Source: Caldipriscus sp964426895
GTDB lineage: Bacteria; Hydrothermota; Hydrothermia; LBFQ01
Direction: 5' to 3'
NCBI GenBank assembly: GCA_964426895.1
Contig: CAYRSH010000072.1
Location: 1-6,740 of the forward strand
DNA length: 6,740 nucleotides
The position numbers were made by a program, and so were the translations under genes. The stretch's first letter is position 1. Each line of letters opens with the position of its first letter. Positions 1-4,634 of the stretch are shown in pieces. The notes below the pieces were generated by a model. That model was not told the origin of the DNA and did not search any database. It saw nothing but the letters and a program-made list of their open reading frames with translations.

Positions 1-78
1 TAACACCTCAACAGGGGAATCCGTTGCTTCTTCACCCAACCTCTCCCTCAAAGGCTTCGGTATGTTTATTATCGGCAT
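1..78 (-). CDS. Hypothetical protein, N-terminal fragment cut by the window edge
   Basis: An open frame on the minus strand runs from ATG at 78-76 to the window edge and gives 26 residues, beginning MPIINIPKPLRERLGEEATD. The opening (short hydrophobic strand, then IPKPLRERLGEEA) reminds me of small coiled-coil hypothetical proteins that start with 'IPkxLrekLGeea', but this is from memory and the function is unknown. I chose ATG 78 because a TAAAAT box lies 8 nt upstream of it, the same spacing as in the HMA gene of this window. In-frame ATGs at 129 and 138 would add 17-20 residues (MDAMNWVTSK...) and cannot be excluded. No Shine-Dalgarno precedes any of them. The gene is divergent from the ribosomal protein operon. 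Confidence that it is a real gene is moderate because so little of it is visible. Confidence 0.5.
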   Translation of the reverse strand, partial: MPIINIPKPLRERLGEEATDSPVEVL

Positions 79-86
79 ATAACGGT

Positions 87-92
87 ATTTTA
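87..92 (-). promoter_or_regulatory. Predicted -10 box of the leftward gene
   Basis: TAAAAT on the minus strand (5 of 6 to TATAAT) sits in the left arm of the inverted repeat. Eight nucleotides (accgttat) separate it from ATG 78-76, so transcription would start at or within about 2 nt of the start codon. No clear -35 box is visible at the usual spacing. Confidence 0.45.
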
Positions 93-150
93 AGGGTGAA
101 AAGTTTGATTTAGATGTAACCCAGTTCATAGCATCCATCGTTTTCACCCT

Positions 151-156
151 TATAAT
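151..156 (+). promoter_or_regulatory. Predicted -10 box of the rplM operon
   Basis: A perfect TATAAT lies in the right arm of the inverted repeat. A start site near 163 would leave a leader of about 19 nt containing the L13 Shine-Dalgarno. That leader is too short for the structured autoregulatory leaders known upstream of some ribosomal protein operons. No good -35 box is seen 16-18 nt upstream. Confidence 0.6.
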
Positions 157-170
157 ACCCACTCAAAAAA

Positions 171-175
171 GGAGG
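171..175 (+). promoter_or_regulatory. Shine-Dalgarno supporting the TTG start of rplM
   Basis: GGAGG ends 6 nt before the TTG at 182-184. No in-frame ATG lies nearby, so this strong site fixes TTG as the L13 start. Confidence 0.8.
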
Positions 176-181
176 GGAAAA

Positions 182-619
182 TTGAAAATAACGCCTTCAT
201 TAAGAAAGGAGGATGTAGTAAGGAAATGGTGGGTAGTTGATGCGGAAGGCAAAGTTTTGGGTAGGCTTGCGTCGGAAATAGCAAAGGTACTTATGGGGAA
301 GCACAAACCCCAATATACTCCGCATACCGATTGCGGGGATTTCGTTATAGTTATAAATGCCGAAAAAGTGGCCGTTACGGGCAAGAAATTGGAACAAAAG
401 ATTTACAGGTGGCATTCGGGATATCCATCCGGTTTAAAGGAGAAAACCCTTGAATGGATGTTGGAACACCACCCCGAAAGGGTTATATATCTCGCCGTTA
501 AAAGGATGTTGCCGGCAAACCGCCTGAGGAAAAAGAGGCTAAAAAGGCTAAAGATATATGCCGGATCTACACATCCCCACGCGGCACAAAAACCGGAAGT
601 TTTGAATTTAAACATATAG
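182..619 (+). CDS. rplM: 50S ribosomal protein L13
   Basis: This encodes an early-assembly protein of the large ribosomal subunit that binds 23S rRNA. The 145 residues match the family length (about 142-150). Visible family landmarks in order are RKWWVVDAEGKVLGRLAS near the N-terminus, GKHKPQYTPHTDCGDFVIVINAEKVAVTG in the middle, then PERVIYLAVKRMLP, RLKIYAGSTHPHAAQKPEVL at the end. The usual 'KGMLPKNxLGR' stretch reads KRMLPANRLRKKRLKR here, so glycines are replaced by basic residues; this is a local variation and not damage. Translation starts at TTG 182, supported by GGAGG six bases upstream. It is the first gene of the operon; rpsI follows after 10 nt, the common rplM-rpsI pairing. Confidence 0.97.
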   Translation: MKITPSLRKEDVVRKWWVVDAEGKVLGRLASEIAKVLMGKHKPQYTPHTDCGDFVIVINAEKVAVTGKKLEQKIYRWHSGYPSGLKEKTLEWMLEHHPERVIYLAVKRMLPANRLRKKRLKRLKIYAGSTHPHAAQKPEVLNLNI

Positions 620-629
620 GAAGGCAATT

Positions 630-1019
630 ATGGATGTTATACAGGTTTCCGGTGGTAGGAAAAGTGCGGTTGCAAGGGTAACCCTTATAAAGAGGGGTAC
701 GGGAAGGGTTTTTGTTAACGGGAAATCTCCGGAAGAATACTTTAAGAGGAAGGATCTCGTGATATGGGCGTTAAAACCCCTTGAAATATCAGAACTCAAA
801 GATGTGGTTGATGTTAAGGTAAGGCTTGACGGTGGGGGGTTATCGGGACAAGCGGGAGCGATGAGATACGCCCTTGCAAAGGCTTTATTAAAACTTGACG
901 AGAGTTTAAGGGAGAAGTTTAAGGAAGAAGGTATGCTTACGCGTGATGCAAGGAAAAAGGAGAGGATGAAATATGGAAAAACTAAAAGAAGAAGGTCTTG
1001 GCAATATACCAAGCGTTAG
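630..1019 (+). CDS. rpsI: 30S ribosomal protein S9
   Basis: This is a small-subunit protein whose C-terminal tail reaches the P-site tRNA anticodon. It has 129 residues, the normal length. The N-terminal GGRKSAVARVTLIKRGTGRVFVNG, the central LDGGGLSGQAGAMRYALAKAL and the basic tail KYGKTKRRRSWQYTKR are all clear family features, including the terminal Lys-Arg. AGGAAGG at 618-624, overlapping the rplM stop, lies 5 nt before ATG 630. The last 47 nt (973-1019), which code for the functionally important tail, also encode the first 15 residues of S2 in another frame. This is much longer than the 1-20 nt overlaps between the other genes here. Confidence 0.97.
   Translation: MDVIQVSGGRKSAVARVTLIKRGTGRVFVNGKSPEEYFKRKDLVIWALKPLEISELKDVVDVKVRLDGGGLSGQAGAMRYALAKALLKLDESLREKFKEEGMLTRDARKKERMKYGKTKRRRSWQYTKR
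956..965 (+). promoter_or_regulatory. Shine-Dalgarno for rpsB, inside rpsI
   Basis: The purine stretch AAAGGAGAGG ends 7 nt before ATG 973. It lies within the rpsI coding sequence (codons for KKERM) and supports initiation of S2 inside the upstream gene. Confidence 0.65.
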
Positions 1020-1770
1020 CGAAGAGGTTGTAGATTATAGCAAGTATTCGCAGGATACTCAGGCGCTTTTAAAGAAACTGCTCGAAATCGGGGCCCATTA
1101 CGGACACAGGACGAGCAGGTGGAATCCAAAGATGAAACCGTTCATATACACGGCTAAAAATGGGATACACATTATAGATGTGAGATATACCGCCGTGGCC
1201 ATAAAGAAAGCCTACGAGATGATGAAAAAAGAAGGGGCAAGAGGGGGCAAAGTGCTATTCGTTAGCACAAAACCACAAGCCAAGTCCATTATTAGGAAAC
1301 ACGCCGAAAGGGTGGGAGCGTTTTATATAATTGAAAGGTGGCTTGGAGGAATGCTTACAAACTTTGAAACCATACACAAACGGATAATAAAGATGAAGGA
1401 ATATGAAAACCTCTTTGATCAACTTGAAGCGATGAAGAGGGAAGGCAAGGTATTACCCTATCCCAAAAAGGAAATACTAAAAATGCAGAGGGAATACACC
1501 AAACTAAAGATAAGATTAGGAGGAATTAGGGATATGGATATGCTACCCGACTTGGTGTTTATCGTGGATCCCAAGTACGATGATATAGCAGCGAGGGAGG
1601 TTAAACTCCTCAAAATCCCTTCCATAGGAATAGTTGATACCAATGCGGACCCGACGGCGGTTGATTTACCAATACCCGCAAACGACGAATCCATGAAATC
1701 CTTGGACTTTATTGTAGGTATAGTGGCTCAGGGTTATCTTGACGGTAAAATGGCGAGGGAATCACGGTAA
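973..1770 (+). CDS. rpsB: 30S ribosomal protein S2
   Basis: This is a late-joining small-subunit protein that helps hold S1 and the mRNA platform in many bacteria. The 265 residues carry the full family core: KLLEIGAHYGHRTSRWNPKMKPFIYTAKNGIHIIDV, then LFVSTKPQAKSIIRKHA, RWLGGMLTNFETI, LPDLVFIVDPKYDDIAAREV, and IPSIGIVDTNADPTAVDLPIPANDES near the C-terminus. ATG 973 is the only canonical start ahead of the core: no in-frame ATG, GTG or TTG occurs between it and KLLEIGAHYGH. It leaves an extension of about 30 residues (MEKLKEEGLGNIPSVSEEVV...) before the usual beginning of the family. Because the start lies 47 nt inside rpsI, there is no room for an intergenic rpsB leader RNA. tsf follows after 12 nt. 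Confidence 0.96.
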   Translation: MEKLKEEGLGNIPSVSEEVVDYSKYSQDTQALLKKLLEIGAHYGHRTSRWNPKMKPFIYTAKNGIHIIDVRYTAVAIKKAYEMMKKEGARGGKVLFVSTKPQAKSIIRKHAERVGAFYIIERWLGGMLTNFETIHKRIIKMKEYENLFDQLEAMKREGKVLPYPKKEILKMQREYTKLKIRLGGIRDMDMLPDLVFIVDPKYDDIAAREVKLLKIPSIGIVDTNADPTAVDLPIPANDESMKSLDFIVGIVAQGYLDGKMARESR

Positions 1771-1776
1771 AGGAGG
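1771..1776 (+). promoter_or_regulatory. Shine-Dalgarno that decides the tsf start
   Basis: A perfect AGGAGG directly abuts TTG 1777 and lies 6 nt before ATG 1783. Normal spacing therefore selects ATG 1783, removing two residues (MK) from the longest possible frame. Confidence 0.85.
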
Positions 1777-1782
1777 TTGAAA

Positions 1783-2601
1783 ATGCCAAAGATAGATGTT
1801 AAAGAGATACAGCGTTTAAGGGAGGCCACAGGGGCCGGTTTAATGGATGCCAAAAAGGCCCTTGAAGAAAGCAATGGAGATTTTGAAAAGGCTGTTGAAC
1901 TATTAAAGAAGTGGGGAATAGCGAAAGCGGAAAAGAAGGTGGCGAGAGAAACAAAGCAGGGTAATGTTTTTGCCGCTTGGGACGATAAGGAATACAAATG
2001 GGGGGCATTGGTTGAGGTGGGTTGTGAAACCGATTTTGTGGCGAGAACGGATGATTTCCAAAACTTTGGTAAGTATGTCCTTGAAGTGTTGTTAAAGAAA
2101 AAAACCAATGATGTAAAGGAATTGGTTGATGACGAGGTTGAAGAAAAGATGAAACTCTTGGCATCAAAGGTTGGAGAGAACATTCGGGTAAAGAGGTGCG
2201 CATACTTTGAAACCCAAGACGGCTTGGTATATGTTTATGTACATCCGGGGAGTATGTTGGCCTCTATGGTTGAAGTATATCCACCTTCCTTAGATGTGGC
2301 AAAGGAAACCTCCATGCAAATAGCCGCAATGTCTCCAATAGCGGTTTCGGAAGAGGACTTTCCTCGGGAGGTTTTGGAAAGGGAGAAAAAGATATACGAG
2401 GAACAGGCGAGGGAAAGCGGAAAACCCGAGAATGTGATACCCCGTATAGTTGAAGGAAAGTTAAAGGCTTTCTTACAGGAAAAGACATTAATCCACCAAC
2501 CCTATATGAGGGATAACAACATTACATTTGGTGAATGGCTAAAAAGTCAAGGTGATTATAAAATCCGTAGGTTTGTAAGGTTTATGGTGGGTGAGGAGTA
2601 A
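1783..2601 (+). CDS. tsf: Translation elongation factor Ts
   Basis: EF-Ts is the cytosolic guanine-nucleotide exchange factor that releases GDP from EF-Tu. The protein has 272 residues from ATG 1783. The N-terminal UBA-like module is clear (REATGAGLMDAKKALEESNG, residues about 13-32), followed by the EF-Tu contact motif GCETDFVARTDDF (about 80-92). The two-subdomain core follows, with GENIRVKRCAYFE, VYVHPGSMLASMVEV and MQIAAMSPIAV. The C-terminal part (LHREKKIYEEQA-type helix, then ITFGEWLKSQ...RFVRFMVGE) is complete. It is a long EF-Ts close to the E. coli size, not the short Thermus type. The gene follows rpsB in the classic rpsB-tsf order, and its last 11 nt overlap the start of folK. Confidence 0.97.
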   Translation: MPKIDVKEIQRLREATGAGLMDAKKALEESNGDFEKAVELLKKWGIAKAEKKVARETKQGNVFAAWDDKEYKWGALVEVGCETDFVARTDDFQNFGKYVLEVLLKKKTNDVKELVDDEVEEKMKLLASKVGENIRVKRCAYFETQDGLVYVYVHPGSMLASMVEVYPPSLDVAKETSMQIAAMSPIAVSEEDFPREVLEREKKIYEEQARESGKPENVIPRIVEGKLKAFLQEKTLIHQPYMRDNNITFGEWLKSQGDYKIRRFVRFMVGEE

Positions 2602-3079
2602 GTTTTATATATCCATAGGTTCAAACGAAGGGGATAGGCTGATAAATATAATCCGTTCCATACGGTTGTTGAAGAAAAGGCTTTCAATTTTGGGGGTTTC
2701 TTCAATATATTTAACAAAACCCGTGGGTTTCATTGGTAGGGATTTTTTAAACTGTTGCGCACTATTAAAAACGGAATACGACCCATTTGAAACCCTACGG
2801 ATTTTACAGAATATTGAAGGGGTATTGGGAAGGACACATAAAGGAAAACCGTATAAGGATAGAACCATAGACTTGGATATCCTCTTATGGGAAAACCTAA
2901 CGGTTAGAAGCCGAGAACTAACTATCCCCCATCCGGAAATGAAAAACAGGGACTTTGTGAATATACCACTAAAAGAAATGGTTTCCTTGGGTTTTAGCGA
3001 TATGGGTTATACGCCGGTGATAAAAGGAAATCAAAGTGTTAGGATGGTTATACACAGGGAGGCTTTAAGGTTTGATTGA
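2591..3079 (+). CDS. folK: 2-amino-4-hydroxy-6-hydroxymethyldihydropteridine pyrophosphokinase (HPPK)
   Basis: HPPK transfers pyrophosphate from ATP to 6-hydroxymethyl-7,8-dihydropterin, the step before dihydropteroate synthase in folate synthesis. The 162 residues match the usual size of about 160. Visible motifs are YISIGSNEGDR (6-16), YLTKPVG (40-46), EGVLGR (76-81), the signature RTIDLDILL (91-99) with the two Mg-binding aspartates D94 and D96, and IPHPEMKNRDFV (112-123). The GTG start at 2591 lies 11 nt inside tsf with only a weak AAGG at 2577-2580, so coupling to EF-Ts translation is likely. No folP or folB is nearby in the window, so this gene is separated from its usual pathway partners. 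The tail after about residue 130 (FSDMGYTPVIKGNQSVRM) is not diagnostic. Confidence 0.93.
   Translation: MRSKFYISIGSNEGDRLINIIRSIRLLKKRLSILGVSSIYLTKPVGFIGRDFLNCCALLKTEYDPFETLRILQNIEGVLGRTHKGKPYKDRTIDLDILLWENLTVRSRELTIPHPEMKNRDFVNIPLKEMVSLGFSDMGYTPVIKGNQSVRMVIHREALRFD
3058..3062 (+). promoter_or_regulatory. Shine-Dalgarno for the TTG start of alr
   Basis: GGAGG lies within the 3' end of folK and ends 9 nt before TTG 3072. The frame opens with the expected alanine racemase N-terminus (IERVIDLKALEHNY), supporting this start. Confidence 0.65.
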
Positions 3080-4052
3080 AAGGGTTATAGACTTAAAAGC
3101 CCTTGAACACAATTACGGAGAGGTTTTGAAACTGACAAAGGGAGAAAACATAATGGCGGTTGTAAAATCCAATGCCTATGGGCATGGAATAAGGGAGGTT
3201 TCCTTAAAGTTATACTCCCTCGGTGTTAGAAGATTTTTAATCTCTTCTATAAACGATTATAAACCCGTTTCCGATTTTCCGGCGGAATTTTTGTTATTGT
3301 ATTACGACCCGCTTGATAGGCAAACCCTTCAAGAGTTAAGCAATAGGGACAATGTTGTGTTTAACCTGTACGGATGGGAGGCCTTAAACTCTTTGCCAAA
3401 AGGTTCAAGGGTTCATATTGAAATTGACACTGGGATGAACAGGACGGGAATAAAGCCGGATGATTTTGAAGGTTTTTATAAAAAGGCCAAGGAAAGGTTT
3501 AGGGTTGAAGGGGTATTTACACACTTCCCAAAAGCCTATGATGAGGAATTTTCAAGAAAACAGATAGAAATCTTTGAAGAATTAACAAAGGATTTGCCGG
3601 TAAAGAGGCATATTAACAATTCTTCTGGACTTTTAAAATTTGGACCGATTTACGATTTTTCCCGTGTGGGGATTTTATTGTATGGCTATGGTCATAAAAA
3701 CTTAAAGCCCGTAAAAGAGGTTTATTCAAAGGTTATTCAGGTTAAACGGGTTAAGAAAGGGGAAACGGTTAGTTATGATGGGGCATTTATTTGCGATGAC
3801 GGTTTCTTAGGCATTGTTCCCCTTGGTTATGCGTTGGGTTTGAGGAGGTGCAAGAATTTTGAAGTTTTTATAAACGGGAAATTTTTTAAGGTTGCGGGCT
3901 GGATAACAATGGACGCCTTTATGGTTTTCTCAAAGGATGAGGATATAAGGGTTGGTGATAGGGTGGAGATCCTTGGGAAAAACAATACGGCGGATAAAAT
4001 AGCAAAAATTTGGAACACCATACCCTACGAGGTTTTAACATCTCTACCGTAG
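3072..4052 (+). CDS. alr: Alanine racemase, slightly short at the C-terminus
   Basis: This PLP enzyme interconverts L- and D-alanine, supplying D-Ala for peptidoglycan. The PLP-binding lysine is K32 in AVVKSNAYGHG. Other expected active-site elements are IDTGMNRTG with R124, THF with H151, INNSSG (181-186), SRVGILLYG with R198 and Y204, the second catalytic tyrosine Y235 in VSYDGAF, and the C-terminal domain motif WITMDAF (M280, D281). Some normally well-kept positions differ: 'GYADG' reads GYALG and 'GR(I/V)CMDQ' reads GWITMDA. The protein has 326 residues against a usual 360-390 and stops at YEVLTSLP, without the 'RVPRxY' that commonly follows. The start, TTG 3072, overlaps folK by 8 nt. 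Function as Alr is likely because all catalytic residues are present, but the short end may reflect a deletion near the adjoining ATPase relic. Confidence 0.9.
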   Translation: MIERVIDLKALEHNYGEVLKLTKGENIMAVVKSNAYGHGIREVSLKLYSLGVRRFLISSINDYKPVSDFPAEFLLLYYDPLDRQTLQELSNRDNVVFNLYGWEALNSLPKGSRVHIEIDTGMNRTGIKPDDFEGFYKKAKERFRVEGVFTHFPKAYDEEFSRKQIEIFEELTKDLPVKRHINNSSGLLKFGPIYDFSRVGILLYGYGHKNLKPVKEVYSKVIQVKRVKKGETVSYDGAFICDDGFLGIVPLGYALGLRRCKNFEVFINGKFFKVAGWITMDAFMVFSKDEDIRVGDRVEILGKNNTADKIAKIWNTIPYEVLTSLP

Positions 4053-4067
4053 GAATACAACGGATAA

Positions 4068-4344
4068 AACCCTTTAATCAGCATTTTCGCAAGCCGGCGT
4101 TCTAAAAGTCTAAGGGATATAGCCCACTTTTTGGGCACAAATGATAAAACTTGGCTAAGTGGAGGGCAATTGTGGGGAATCCGGCAGTTGTTCTTGCGGA
4201 TGAGCCAACCGCAAACCTTGACAGCAAAAACGCCTTAAATGTACATTTATATTCGCAACCCACGACCCTATGATAATTGAACTTGGAAAAAGGATTATTA
4301 GGTTAAGAGATGGAAAAGTAGTTGAAGATATTCGTAAGGGTTAA
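4068..4344 (+). pseudogene. Relic of a LolD-type ABC transporter ATPase gene
   Basis: Only the second half of an ABC ATPase remains, split over all three forward frames. First, 4068-4169 ends in FLGTNDKTWLSGGQ, the ABC signature. Second, 4172 onward reads VGNPAVVLADEPTANLDSK, which is Walker B and the D-loop. Third, 4243-4344 reads TFIFATHDP with the H-loop histidine and ends RIIRLRDGKVVEDIRKG before TAA. About ten codons are missing between the signature and VGNP (the usual QRVAIARA part), and about thirteen between SKNALN and TFIF. Walker A and the Q-loop are absent. The wording ADEPTANLDSKNA and RLRDGKVVED fits the lipoprotein-release/macrolide-export (LolD/MacB) subfamily. No permease partner is visible. 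It cannot make a working ATPase. Confidence 0.88.
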
Positions 4345-4553
4345 TTTTCCGATATAACCTCGGCGGGATAACCCACAATTTCAAGGGATTTCAGGATTTC
4401 TTCTAAGTTTCCGTTTTCCAAAAGGAATTCGGCCTTCCCTTCCTCCAAGGAAACCTTAATTTCTTTACCGCCTTTTTTCTCCAAAACCTTCCTAACCGTT
4501 GATACACAACCCATACAAGTCATCCCATTAACTTTTAATACCACCTTTTTCAT
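4341..4553 (-). CDS. Heavy-metal-associated (HMA) domain protein, CopZ-like
   Basis: This is a 70-residue stand-alone ferredoxin-like metal-binding domain. The metal motif GMTCMGC places the two ligands at Cys13 and Cys16, and the strand-helix pattern is complete: VVLKVNG, STVRKVLEKKGG, EIKVSLEEGKAEFLLENG, LEEILKSLEIVGYPAEVI. Proteins of this kind bind Cu(I) and hand it to copper ATPases or regulators; other soft metals such as mercury are possible. No copper ATPase or repressor is visible beside it, so the metal is inferred from the motif alone. There is no signal peptide, so it is cytosolic. Its stop overlaps the stop of the ATPase relic tail to tail (TTAA at 4341-4344). The start ATG 4553-4551 has no Shine-Dalgarno and lies 8 nt after a perfect TATAAT. 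Confidence 0.88.
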   Translation of the reverse strand: MKKVVLKVNGMTCMGCVSTVRKVLEKKGGKEIKVSLEEGKAEFLLENGNLEEILKSLEIVGYPAEVISEN

Positions 4554-4561
4554 ATACGGGG

Positions 4562-4590
4562 ATTATAAGGTTGAAAGGTGTTTGTGTTAT
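4562..4590 (-). promoter_or_regulatory. Predicted promoter of the HMA gene
   Basis: On the minus strand TATAAT (4567-4562) is preceded at 17 nt by ATAACA (4590-4585), which matches TTGACA at four of six positions. Eight bases (ccccgtat) separate the -10 box from ATG 4553, so the mRNA would begin at or next to the start codon. The upstream flank TTTCAACC resembles TTTTCACCC at the L13 promoter. Confidence 0.65.
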
Positions 4591-4618
4591 GTTGCGTTCG
4601 CTGAAAAAGTTACCCCCT

Positions 4619-4624
4619 TATAAT
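4619..4624 (+). promoter_or_regulatory. Predicted -10 box of the hydrolase gene
   Basis: A perfect TATAAT preceded by ACCCCCT lies 10 nt before ATG 4635. No Shine-Dalgarno separates them, so a leader of only about 0-4 nt is expected. The -35 region is weak (TTCGCT at 4597-4602, or TTGCGT with a long spacer). Confidence 0.55.
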
Positions 4625-4634
4625 TCACACCCCT

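Larger units (their letters stand above)
84..159. repeat. 19-bp inverted repeat (84-102 and 141-159) holding divergent promoters
   Basis: Plus-strand 141-159 reads TTTTCACCCTTATAATACC. The minus strand of 84-102 reads TTTTCACCCTTAAAATACC. The two arms match at 18 of 19 positions, are separated by 38 nt (103-140), and each contains a -10-like hexamer reading outward. The match stops abruptly on both sides. The layout suggests a duplicated promoter or operator block serving both the leftward gene and the L13 operon. Confidence 0.7.

Noticed and set aside
163..181. Ribosomal-protein autoregulatory leader RNA before rplM
   Set aside because: With the predicted start near 163 the leader is about 19 nt, mostly the Shine-Dalgarno, with no stem that could mimic an rRNA site.
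679..692. ACCCTTATAAAG inside rpsI resembling the promoter motif
   Set aside because: It encodes conserved S9 residues (VTLIK), is not followed by a start codon at the expected distance, and such strings are common from ACC-CTT-ATA codons.
608..1012. A 134-codon minus-strand open frame over rpsI
   Set aside because: It is fully antisense to S9, whose sequence is conserved; no start signal or recognisable domain is present.
1734..2183. A 149-codon open frame on the minus strand across the rpsB/tsf junction
   Set aside because: It lies antisense to two unmistakable genes, has serine/phenylalanine-rich composition typical of reverse shadows, and has no ribosome site or motif.
4122..4136. Hairpin GCCCA-CTTTT-TGGGC as a possible terminator after alr
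   Set aside because: The stem is only 5 bp with no T-run on either strand, and it falls in the coding remnant of the ATPase (AHFLG).
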